From Sistotremastrum niveocremeum HHB9708 (taxonomy: Eukaryota; Basidiomycota; Agaricomycetes; Sistotremastrales; Sistotremastraceae), in NCBI GenBank assembly GCA_001630475.1, contig KV419413.1, forward strand, positions 454,685 to 518,684: a stretch of DNA of 64,000 bases, in the 5' to 3' direction. The notes below the pieces were generated by a model. The model ran no database searches. It saw only the letters and a list, made by a program, of their open reading frames with translations, and was not told where the DNA came from. Below, piece by piece: positions 46,883 through 56,978 of this stretch; positions within the stretch are counted from its first letter, which is position 1, and each line of letters opens with the position of its first letter. The translations under genes were made by a program, and so were the position numbers.

Positions 46883-49800
46883 TCAAGAAACCTCCGATGG
46901 AATACTGAACCCAACAGCCCCCAAACTAGCCTGAAGAACCTTTGTTAAATCTGTTTGTGAAAACCCTGTGGACGAGGTTGTTGCCGCCGACACCTTTGGC
47001 GCGGCCTTCGATGATCCTTTCGCCTTTACATCTCCTCCATCACCGTTCTTCGGTGGTAAAGACGTTGAGGTCGACGCTACACCTCCACCCGACGACCCAG
47101 ATGCAGATTTCGAGCCAGAACCCAGCCGGTACTCGTAGCTCGTCTCCGAAAGATCGGCAGGTGACATCGTCCTCCATCCCTCAACCAGCTCCATTCCCAT
47201 TGCATCCCCATTGCCCGCGAAAGCACCATTACTCTGCTGCGAATCCGCCGCCATGTCACTATGAATCAACTCATCGAAGGAGATCCCCTGATCCATGGTC
47301 TCCCATTCGTCTACTCCGCTTCCGTGTCCGATGCCTTGTCGAGGGTAACCAAGAGCGGCCAGATCGTCTTCGGCGTCAACATTGTGAGTGAAAGAAGGCT
47401 CAGGATTATATCCTGAATTGGCACCAGGCCACAACTGGGCTTCAATCGACGACCCACGGGAGTCCGCGGAGAGGCGTGTAGGAGCAGGTGGTGACGACGT
47501 CAAGGTCATTTCGGGTTCTTGAGAGTGACGATACGAATGGACGTTTTTGGGTGGACGTTTCGGAGGGACGAGGATAGAGCTCGGTAGCTTCACATTCGAA
47601 TTCGAATTCGCCTCCGGTTTCTTCGTCGCCTTTCCTTTTCCCTTCGCCGAAGTCTTCGTTGTCGACTCAACGACCTTCGTAACCCTATACCCCACGACTT
47701 CCTTTTCCTTCCCTTTCCACTTGGATAACGCACCGACCGATGCCTCCTTCTCACCTCCAAGAAGCTCCACCACCCTCGGAGGTCTCCTCAACGGCGCCGG
47801 TTCACCAACTACATATCGTCGTCCCCTCTCAAGCTTCATATACCCCTCTCCTTTGCCCTTCCTTTCCCTCTTCCTCTCCCTCTCATCTAAATGCTCACTG
47901 AGACGATTCTCACCGACATATAAAGTCCCTCCACGACTGGCGACGAGATCGAGCCATTTGAGACGTCGGGCGTGTTCAGATTTGTGAACATTGACGCGGT
48001 GAGCATGATCGGCGATTTCTTCAGGAGTGGGAGGAGGTAGAGCGGGGATGAGTTCGAGTATTTCTTCGACTTCTTCAACTTCTTCGGAATCAGGGTCCAC
48101 TTCGGAATGAACAGAAAACGAAGCGGATGATTGAGAGATGTTAAACGCCTCCTCGGATGTTCCGGCAAAGTCGGAATCCCAACTCTTCCCCCTTGTAGGT
48201 AGCTTCTTCGATTTGAACTTCGGTTTCGGTCCAGGTTTCGACGGAGAGGAAGTCTTGTCCTTGTTCCTCGGGAAGGGATCGTCTTCGATCTGAGATGGAT
48301 CGTATGCCGGAGTCTCTGTGTATAGATTGAACGAGACGTGTACAACGCCATTCTTCCTCCGACAGAACGAGCACGAGCATACATCGCGACATTTCGGACA
48401 GTTGAGATCTGTCATCTCGGGATCGTATTCGACTTGATACCTACACACTTCGTTAGCATCATGAAGATGAAGGTAGCAGAGAACGGACCATCTCGTGAGA
48501 CATTTACACCACTTGAAAGGACAATTCGAGCATTGCATAAGTTTATAGGGCTTTGTGGTACGACACTGATGACACGTTGTAAGACCTTCAGTCTCTTTCG
48601 TAGGTCGTTTCCCTCGTTTAGGACCGAACTTGGGTTTAGAGGGTGATGCTTTCACGGTCGACTTGGGAATCACAACCTCTACCGGATTGTCTGACTCGAC
48701 GTCATGATCATCCTCTTTTTGAACAGAGGGAGCTTTCGGACGAGTCGGTGTAGGTTGATATCGAGCGAAGGAGGACATATCACCAAGTTCGGGCGATTCG
48801 GAATAATCACGTTGAGTCTGTGTTTCGACGAGTTCGACGTCGTCTTCTGACGCCGAAATCGAAACAGGACGCGATCTCGAAGTCGCCGGACGCGTTGAAG
48901 GCCCAGCTGTATTCTCCAGTATTGCCCTCGACGGAATCACCATGACATCGTGTTCAGGATCTGAGTCGTTAAGCCGATGAAGGTCATGAATGAGAGAAAG
49001 AGACGGAGAATGGGATTGATCGGGCTGTCTTCTGCGTGACGACGCGTATTTCTCCCTGTCTTTACGTGGACTCTTGCTGGCGACGATCTCTGCTATTTCG
49101 CGCGCTCGTTTCTCTTGCGGTGTCTCGTCATTCTCGGAGTCTGATCCCAGTCCGAGCTCGAGGATCGCCAGTTTTTTACGAGGGGTCGGTCGCGGTCGTG
49201 TAGGTGTCGGATGAGAGCGATCAACCACTGGCGTTGTAAGACCTGGATGATCTGACTCGGATTCCGAGTCGACTACTATAGGCGCCGAAATCGGTGGTTG
49301 GGTTAGGGAGACCGAGGAAGAGGGATGGGGAGGGGGTGTGGTAGCTTTCGAGGTTGCAGATCGAGAAGTCGAACGCGATCGTCTTGCTGATCGTTTTACG
49401 ACTCGGTTGTCACAAAGAACCTCGTCGTTGATGGCAGGCTTCTTCGGTCCCCATTTTAAGGACGAAGTAGAGGGGGAGGGAGATGAAGTTGTGCCGTTTA
49501 AGTGTGTAGAAGATGGTTCGATGGCTGGGGCACGAGACGGCGCTCGCGAACTTGATGACAATATAGTCAAGGGCGAGGACTCTCGACTTAGGGTAGAGGA
49601 CGGTGGTAGCTCCGGCGAAGACGAAGTGTTGATGAGAACGGACGACTGTCGCGTTGGGGGTCGTTTCGCGCGAATAACAATATTAGATTGAACCGATGGG
49701 GTGGGCGATGGATATCGCGAAGCTTGGTCCAGCTGAAAAGGCGTAGGATTCGTCACCTAGGGTGGCACAATGCATCAGACGATCAGACAACGCGTAGATC

Positions 49801-50142
49801 AATGAAATGCGTTACCACAGGCTTTGAAATTGCTCTACTGCCTGACCGAGACTTAGGTTGAGTGATAGAACGTTCCTGAAATCTGGATTAGGCGGGACAG
49901 CCGACCGAAGACTCTTACGCGCAAACAATCACCTGAGAGTCAATACGTCTCCTCTTAAATTTCCTCCCAGATCCCTCTTCTTCTTCTCCTGTACCAGACT
50001 GCTCTCCGCCCCCATCAACAACACCCAACGATCCATTCCTCTGGCTTGCCTTATTCGAAAGGCGGGATGACTGTCGTGGTTTCCGCTGCGTACGTAGATA
50101 TTCCACGCCGTCCATTTCGAGAGAGACATCATTTTCTGTCAT
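46883..50142 (-). CDS. zf-4CXXC_R1-type zinc-finger protein (MAOA-repressor R1 / CDCA7-like)
   Basis: Exons 50142-49933, 49851-49816 (36 nt) and 49756-46883 give 1039 residues. A further in-frame 48-bp GT-AG interval (48488-48441) can be spliced out without changing frame (1023 residues). The N-terminus has a basic nuclear-localisation patch (RKFKRRRIDS). A long Ser/Pro-rich region precedes the cysteine domain: TCHQCRTTKPYKLMQCSNC, then FKWCKC, DLNCPKCRDVCSCSFCRRKN, four CxxC pairs plus extras, as in the zf-4CXXC_R1 domain. The C-terminal half is basic and disordered with another SQ/TS-rich tail. Such proteins are nuclear and act in transcription or chromatin. If the 48-bp interval is an intron the cysteine spacing becomes more family-like (CLTRWYQVEYDPE). 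Confidence 0.85.
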
Positions 50143-50602
50143 TATCGTGGCATAGGTCGATGATGCTGTGTTTTTCGAGATGTCCCGTCCAGCCAGACGA
50201 ATTTAATGGCGTTGAGGCGCGTCTGAGGGATGGACGTGCCAAACACGGACAAACTTTCTTTTGCTTCCGGCCGCCAATGGAAGAGAGACGGGGATATCGG
50301 TGATGTGGGATAGCCGATGCATCATCCTTTCCCACTTCTAATCTAATCTTTCCCTGGGGGTTCAGGTTGGTCGATCACACGGAATTTGTGCGATCGAGAC
50401 CCATAGGAATTATACTGATCATTGCGAGACCGTGCAAGACCTCGAAAGCATTGCAATCGCAATTCAAAATACGTGAAAAGACGACATAGTTCGTTTTCCG
50501 CATATTCCCACTCGACGATATCAGTGATTCGCGTGGGTATAAAAGGAACTGAAGGACGGAGGCGGAAGACACCCCGCATCACGAAGTATCTACACCCAGA
50601 CC
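50143..50602. promoter_or_regulatory. Divergent promoter region, zinc-finger gene / HAD gene
   Basis: 460 bp between divergent start codons. It contains the HAD TATA box at 50538-50545. No coding signal is seen. Confidence 0.5.
50538..50545 (+). promoter_or_regulatory. TATA box of haloacid dehalogenase
   Basis: Consensus-like tataaaag, 58 nt upstream of the ATG at 50603. Confidence 0.7.
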
Positions 50603-51698
50603 ATGTCATCTGCCGGACCTCTCGAAGGCGTTGAGGCTCTCTTGTTCGATGTTTTTGGCACAGTAGTCAATTGGGAACATTCGATCACTCGTGAATTGCA
50701 AGCCAAATCTAAAGGGGTGGATATTGGTCAGTCTGAATTAATTTATAACCATCCATCGATTGATTGACGCTTAACACAAGATTGGAATGCTTTTGCGAAA
50801 GAATGGAGGAAAGGATATATGATCACCACGTACGGATCGTTGACCATTCGTTCGTTGAAAACACTGATTCACAACTAACAATGTTGATGCCAGCCGTAGC
50901 GTCGCTGCTGGAGGCGAAGGCCCTTCCAATGTTGACGTGATGCACCGCGAGGCACGCATTCCTAGCATAGCACTTTATTCTGATCATGACAGATACAATA
51001 CGATAGATCCTCGACCGCTTGTTGACTGAGACCAAATGGTCCGCCATATCCAATATTTGGAACGAAGACGAGAAGAAAGATCTGGTTCTTGCCTGGCACA
51101 GACTCTCAGGTATTTTCGTCTCTTTGACTTTCTAAACCCACCTAACGTTTGATGGGATTGAATCAGGGTGGCCGGATACGACGGAAGGCCTTTATGCATT
51201 GAAGAAACAATTGCTTATATGTACACTGTCAAACGGCAATGTCCGTCTTCTCGCAGACATGGTAAGTCCACGACCATAGCTTTCGCATTCTACGCCAGCT
51301 CAATATTAATCAAATGTAGGCAAAGAACGCAGATCTTCCCTGGGATGTAATATTCTCCGGAGAATTGCTCGGTTCATACAAACCGTTGGTATTCCTTTCC
51401 AATCACCCGAAGCTACCCGCTGACTTTCAGGCCCAGGAACCCAAAGACATATCTCGGAGCAGCCTATCATCTCACTCTCCCCCCAAACAAAGTAGCAATG
51501 GTAGCAGCCCACTATCTAGACCTGAAAGCCGCCGCATCATTCGGTCTCAAAACGGTCTACGTTCGGAGACCTACCGAAGACACCGTCGAGGAAAGGACGG
51601 GAACGAAGACTAAAAAGGAAGGTGGAGATGTGGATGTCGTGGTTGATAGTTTCACGGAACTTGCTGAGGTACTGCCGAAAGCTAGAAGCCTAGCGTAG
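50603..51698 (+). CDS. Haloacid dehalogenase type II (HAD superfamily)
   Basis: Seven exons: 50603-50726, 50781-50829, 50894-50951, 51007-51109, 51167-51261, 51320-51384 and 51437-51698, giving 251 residues, the normal family length. HAD motif I is LLFDVFGT (nucleophile Asp16), motif II CTLSNGN, motif III SYKPNPKTY (Lys), and motif IV MVAAHYLDLKAAASFGLK. Hydrolysis of 2-haloacids is the family reaction; the natural substrate here is unknown. The third intron (50952-51006) begins GC rather than GT: the MHREILD block can only be kept in frame with this GC-AG splice. The final splice uses the cag before gaacccaaag to retain PNPKTY. Cytosolic; no targeting signal. Confidence 0.92.
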
Positions 51699-51918
51699 AT
51701 ATAGAATTGATCACGGGTGTAATCGATTAACAAGAAACAAATGTATGATAGAGCTAAATGGTCTACTTGTCGCGAGCTGTTGATAGGTGCGGCAAGAATT
51801 TCCATTTCCGATTTAATCCATGCCGATCCTCAGTCTATCTTCCGGTTCTTGCGAATCCTCGCGAAAATCACTAGAACGGATCTAATGAGATCCTACCTTA
51901 TGACAAGGCAGAGAACAC

Positions 51919-53312
51919 TCACAAAGTTTCCTCGATTTCTTCGACTTTCACTTCTCTCCCATCAGCAATTTGTACAAAACGAATGCCTTCCCTGTCCCAT
52001 CTCCGCATCAACTCTCTCCACCAGTTAGGCAACTCCATATTCCTGAAATCCCCTATCATGTCGGGTTGAAGGATGAAATAATCGCAGCGGATTATCTTCA
52101 AGGAGGGGAGATTTTGACGGGAGAGAGATTGGAGAACGGACTTGCGAGGGTTCGAACAGACTTCGCTGACCAAGAAGGGATTGAGAAGTGTAAATGATAT
52201 TTCTTCAATATGAGGATGACCGGATACTATAAAGCCGAGATCTCTCGCGCTCTCGAGCTTTTTGCCAGAATTTCCATGTGGGGAGGAGTGGGATGAGGCC
52301 CAGAGTTTATCGGGAACGGGTATGGCAATATGTCTCAGATTGGGACATACGACCTTCAAGCAAATATCTGTAGGAAGTTCGAATAGCGTTTGGAAATGCA
52401 ACGCGGAGAGTTGATGGCCGTGTCTTCTAAGGATCTCTGAAGCTGTATGGTGGACGTGTGTCATGCTGGAGACATCAGCGGCTCCGATGGAAAATTCTTC
52501 GAGATTTGGGAGGACCCATGCTCGAGGGGACGCCCAGGGACGGGTAGAGGATGGTTCCGGGTCTGGGAGATATGCGGATCTAGTGGTGTATCGAAGGAAT
52601 CGAGGAGTTAGTGTTATTGGTTCGCACTCCGATTCTTCCGATTCTGGCCGCACAGCTGACTCGAGGCTTTGATCATTGGCTAAGGTATCGGTCGCCGCGG
52701 CTTCGTGTTCCTCGTCCTTCACGCGGTCCCAACGTGCAGTGATCGAAACGAGCTTTTCGAGTTTCGTTAACGCTCTTTGGATTTTCGACCATTGATTCCG
52801 TGTAACGGAAACGCTTAAACAATGGATCCATCGGATATTGGGACATATATCCAATATTTTCAGGAAGTCGCCGCCTTGGACTTCGAAGGCGATGATATTC
52901 TTGACGAAGTGAGCGTTGGGTATTCCTGAGCCGGAGTTGGTAGATGTCGATTGTAGGATGTCGATGGATTTTGCGATGAGAGAGGGTGAGTTGGGGTCGA
53001 AGGGGATGAAGAGTGTGTCGTGGACGAGTGGATGGACTATGCGCGCCCATGATCTGCATGTCAGCATTAGGTCGATCCGAGCGCTGACTGCGTCTCGATT
53101 TACACGAAATGCTACACGACTGTCGGCATTTTTATCAGTATTGTCATAGGATGGTGGTGCGCACGAAGAACTCACGACGTTGAGAGGAGTTTGGAAACAG
53201 AGGCGATGATGAGATCTTCGCCCAGAGGTCGAGACACCTCTTTAAGAATGATAGACCATATTTCTATGGGGAGTTTGTAGGATGGAGATCGTGCAGATAT
53301 TTCTGAGGACAT
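51919..53312 (-). CDS. F-box/LRR-like protein (class B)
   Basis: Two exons, 53312-53176 and 53119-51919, encode 445 residues. It starts MSSEISARSPSYKLPIEIWS with the F-box-like motif, then IILKEVSRPLGEDLIIASVS. After a 56-bp intron comes ARIDLMLTCRSWARIVHPLV, the class B signature. LRR-like segments follow (ILDICPNIRWIHCLSVSVT, VVCPNLRHIAIPVP), with an acidic insertion of about 45 residues, and the end NWWRELMRRWDREGIRFV. It is convergent with the dehalogenase, with a 220-bp gap. SCF adaptor role is inferred. Confidence 0.82.
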
Positions 53313-54874
53313 TTTGCGAACCAAGGTGTCCGAGCGCTGGCACTTGCTGTCAAAGGTACTCGAATCCGAAATAGTCCGAAGAGCTCGTAGAGAGCGTGTT
53401 CGTCGCGATGCTAGCTAAATACCACAGCAGACACAGCTATAGAGCGGTCCTAGAGGAACTTGTCCGTTGGGCGCTGCCTTGAAGCTTGAAGCCTATTCGA
53501 CTTCGATACGAAGATGAACGAAGAAGACGTGCTGAACAAGGAAGGTGAGGCCTGTCAGACGAGATCAGGAACACGGACATGCTTTATATGTCATTTCGGA
53601 GCTTCGGCGGTCGTGATTCGATGCTCGGCGCTGCGGGTCTGGACCCGGGACCCTGAACCACGAGGCTCGGAGTAAGACGGCCGGGTGGAAACGCGCGCTA
53701 CGCTTTGAACCAGACTCGAAACGTCGAGCATGAAACAAACGCGATGAACGCGCGGCAACCTTGAAAAGCCGATCTTGGGTCTATTAACTCGAAGATGGAG
53801 AGTAGGAGGCTCGAAGGTGAGTTTGAAATTTATGATCTGCTTGTTTCCTATAGCATTAGCATTCATTCGGTATAGCAAACATTGCCAGATAAACGTGCTT
53901 ATACACACTACATCAAGACGATTTCTCAAGGTCTTGAACATCGTAACTAAGCAGTGAAACGCCTGTAAGAGTCTCGTGTCGGGTGTTGTGCCACATGTCT
54001 CCCTGATTCGTCATTAAGGAACGCACGGTATCCTCCATGGTGCTATTGTGCCATGTGGTTCTATGGGCTCATCGGTAGAATAGCACAGGTCTAATAGCAT
54101 TAAGGCAGGCATGGCGCTTCGATAACCTTATCGTTCAATTTAGCGCTATTGACTCCTGCCAGCGTCTTATCAAAACAAGCATGAGCCAAAGCGCTCGACA
54201 AAAATAACACACACACCTCTCAGGTTATCAGAACGCTCAGGTCGATATAATGGGAACAAAGTTGGACGGTGTGATGACTGCACATAAGGCTTGTAGAGCT
54301 GGGGACGTGAGAGTTGGTACCAGTGCCCGAAAGTAGATCCGACCACGTTGACGGACTTCTCGTACTTCTATCTGATGATTTAGAGATTATAGGAATGGTT
54401 AGAGGAGTATTAATTGTATGGCACGTGAGTACGACGGACAGAGCCTCCGAGAGACTCGAGTGACTTTTCGATTTCCGGATTCGAAAGCGAGGGAACAACA
54501 GAGAAGATGGTAGCGATGGCATATTTCGGAGGAATCGGACGTCTAAAGCTCCTCCTTTGACTTCAACGGATCACAGAATTCTCTGATAACCTTAACCTAG
54601 ATCTCTACGAGAACTCAAGCTCGGCGGATGGTTGAAATCTGAATTGATTCAATTGAACTTCCACCTTCGCAAAAATTTCAGTTGGAACATTGTACCGAAT
54701 CATATCATTCCATCAAATAATATAACAGTGCCACGTACGATAGGGCAGGACGTTGAAACTGGTGACTTTTGGTGAAGTTGAACCGGAAGCGCTTTGGCCA
54801 AACACGCATAAATAAACACGCATTCCCGCCAGTGCTCTTGTTCCTGCTCTTGTTAGTGCTTCGAGCACGCCTGC
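53313..54874. other. Intergenic 1.6 kb up to the retrotransposon insertion
   Basis: Mostly non-coding. It carries a possible small two-exon gene on the minus strand (54703-54410). The last 60-70 bp contain a cataaataaac TATA-like motif at 54807-54817, which before the insertion would have lain upstream of the F-box gene now at 63629. Confidence 0.45.
54410..54703 (-). CDS. Possible small gene, 81 residues
   Basis: Exons 54703-54609 and 54560-54410 join in phase across a 48-bp GT-AG interval to give 81 residues starting MIRYNVPTEIFAKVEVQLNQ. The second exon reads RRPIPPKYAIATIFSVVPSL, slightly reminiscent of an F-box helix. The donor (gtagag) is weak and no homologue is recognised. It could be a relic of an F-box gene or chance. 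Confidence 0.2.
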
Positions 54875-55464
54875 TGTAGAGATTATTCAGAAGATGTGAG
54901 GTCGAAAATAGCGAATATATTGATTTGGATACCGATCTAAGAACCTACAGGGGCTCTAACGAAGGGTATGCAAATGAGAGAGCTCCAAGTGAACTCTGAG
55001 TGCGATGGATCGTATGTAGAAGCACAAGTTGCCTCAAATCACACAAAATACAGGGGGAAATTAGGGGTGGATTGTCTGGGGAATGCGAGGATTTACAGGC
55101 GTATTTATACTACAGAGAGTCCTTGGATAATTGAAATATACATGAATACGAATGGTAACTATGATACGAAGTCCGAGTGAGTACAATTGAGAGAGTCCGA
55201 TACTTAAGTTTGAGTCAGGAACGAAGGCCTCGGCTGTTGTGAAGGCAGCCGATAGCCGAGATAACCGGGTATAGGTGACTCTTGAGGCTCGAGTCGAAGA
55301 GAGAGAGATAATAGAAGGGTATCGATGGCCTCGTTGCGATGGTGAGGTTGCTTTGGGAACTGAATGAGATCGATAGAGAGAGGACTTGATTGGAGAATGA
55401 AAAAGAAAGGAAAAATGACGAAAATATTGGGTATATTCGTAGGCGAAAGACCACAGTCTCTACA
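54875..55464 (-). repeat. 3' LTR of the retrotransposon
   Basis: 590-bp direct repeat of 62994-63583, TG...CA ended. It appears identical to its partner over the full length on reading both copies. Confidence 0.95.
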
Positions 55465-55480
55465 CCTCCCGGTGTCTTAG
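55465..55480 (-). other. Polypurine-tract region abutting the 3' LTR
   Basis: On the element strand ctaagacaccgggagg directly precedes the LTR, where plus-strand priming occurs in this family. A copy with 15 of 16 identical bases lies at 56963-56978, just after pol. Confidence 0.7.
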
Positions 55481-55500
55481 ATCGATCGTCCCCGATCGTC

Positions 55501-56793
55501 CTAATTCACCTGAGAGTTGGAGACGAGTCTGTAGCGAGAGCCGTCGCGAATGGGGATGAGAAATTCGTAACCGCCGCGGAGATTGGGGATAGGGATTTGA
55601 TGTGGGAAAGGTGTAGGTGGGCGGTTGGCAGCACTAGGTCCAGAGGTCGAGATGGGGGAAGGGGATTCGACTAGAGGGAGTCCCAAGATCGTATCGCCGG
55701 CCCTCAGTTGCGTGATACGATTGATGTAGGGCCTGAGCGAAGGAGGGAAGGGGGACCCTGGCCTATTGGCGGGGGCTGCTTCATCGTCGAGGTCCATTGG
55801 CGAGGCGAAGGTGATGGGGCTGGATGGGTATTCCGGGGTACGTGGTTCTTCTTCATCCGTCTGTCCATCCTCACTAACGCTCATGAGACTCGGCATGGAG
55901 TCCGTACTTCTCCCAGATCGACGGCGAGCCTGTGGATGCTGGAGGTCGGCGGTGACGATGTAGGGAGGAGGGGGACGTTCCGCTGGCTCGTGGAGAGGAG
56001 GGTCCATGAAACCGAAGGTACCAACACCCATCTGACCGGCATAGAGATCGACAAATCGATAGATTTGATCTCTGACCAGGACGGGGATGCAGGCAGGGTT
56101 GGGACGAGCGTCGATGAGGTAAGCGCACAGCTGATCTGCGAGACGTCGAATGCCGAATGACTGACTGAAGGATAGATCGACGTCCATGTTGAGGGAGTGA
56201 TTGACGTCGGCAGCGCCATGAGGAAGAGGAGAGGTGGTGGGGAACACGTATCGACCAGCCAGAATGACGTGGGAACGGCTAGGGATGGAGAGGAAATCGG
56301 CACCGAAAGCATTCCTCTTCCAGACGAAGACGAAATGAGCTGAGAGCTGAGGGAATGCGGCGAGGAAGAGTTCGGATAGATAGCTGATTTCGACATTGCA
56401 CCTAGATACCATATGTTCCGCCTTAAGCATGAAGTCGCCTTCGTATGCAACGAAAGTCTGGAAATCGTTGACGCCATAAATGCGCCAACGTCGACTTAGA
56501 TCGCGCATGTAGGCCTTGGCGGCTTCGTGACTGACAGGGAGGGGGTCATCGCCGTGGCAGCGACAGAAAGTGAAGTGGTAGCTGGGGGTGAAGATGGGCA
56601 TGATTCCTGGGGAGTCAACACGAAGAATATTAGATAAAATATTCCAGGACAGGGTATAGGACTTGCAATTAATTTCGCAGGTCGATGTGGGGTATAGAAG
56701 ATGGATTCGAGATAGAAGAACGAATGCTGAGTCCTTGGAAAAAGTGGGGATGAATTTCTTCGTTATATACGTTGTTGACTCGAAGGTGACCAT
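55501..56793 (-). CDS. Extra ORF of the retrotransposon, unknown function
   Basis: 430 codons on the same strand as pol, between integrase and the 3' LTR, the position where envelope or accessory genes sit in some LTR elements. No signal peptide or convincing transmembrane helix is visible, so an envelope is unlikely. The N-terminal two thirds look folded, with hydrophobic and aromatic blocks (YMRDLSRRWRIYGVNDFQTF, SYLSELFLAAFPQLSAHFVF). The C-terminal third is Pro/Ser/acidic and probably disordered (SMPSLMSVSEDGQTDEEE). It resembles no domain I know. The near-duplicate polypurine-region motifs on both sides suggest it was acquired as cargo, possibly from a host gene. Confidence 0.6.
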   Translation of the reverse strand: MVTFESTTYITKKFIPTFSKDSAFVLLSRIHLLYPTSTCEINCKSYTLSWNILSNILRVDSPGIMPIFTPSYHFTFCRCHGDDPLPVSHEAAKAYMRDLSRRWRIYGVNDFQTFVAYEGDFMLKAEHMVSRCNVEISYLSELFLAAFPQLSAHFVFVWKRNAFGADFLSIPSRSHVILAGRYVFPTTSPLPHGAADVNHSLNMDVDLSFSQSFGIRRLADQLCAYLIDARPNPACIPVLVRDQIYRFVDLYAGQMGVGTFGFMDPPLHEPAERPPPPYIVTADLQHPQARRRSGRSTDSMPSLMSVSEDGQTDEEEPRTPEYPSSPITFASPMDLDDEAAPANRPGSPFPPSLRPYINRITQLRAGDTILGLPLVESPSPISTSGPSAANRPPTPFPHQIPIPNLRGGYEFLIPIRDGSRYRLVSNSQVN

Positions 56794-56962
56794 ATTGGGG
56801 TAGATCGAAATGGAGAGATCGAAGGCTATCAGCGAATGCTAATTGCTCGGCTAGACTTGAAACACGGAGGCTAAACCTCTAAATGGGCGCCTGTGCTTTA
56901 GCCTGACTTCGCTGTCTTTTAGCATATGAGAACAATAAGAAAGTGAAAAAAAATACGTCACC

Positions 56963-56978
56963 CCTCCCGGTGCCTTAG
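56963..56978 (-). repeat. Second copy of the polypurine-tract region, at the end of pol
   Basis: On the element strand ctaaggcaccgggagg overlaps the pol stop codon and matches the LTR-proximal tract at 15 of 16 positions. The two copies bracket the extra ORF, with about 1.5 kb between them. Confidence 0.75.

Noticed and set aside
55501-56793. Extra retrotransposon ORF as an envelope gene
   Set aside because: No signal peptide, no transmembrane anchor and no fusion-peptide-like segment; only its position suggests env.
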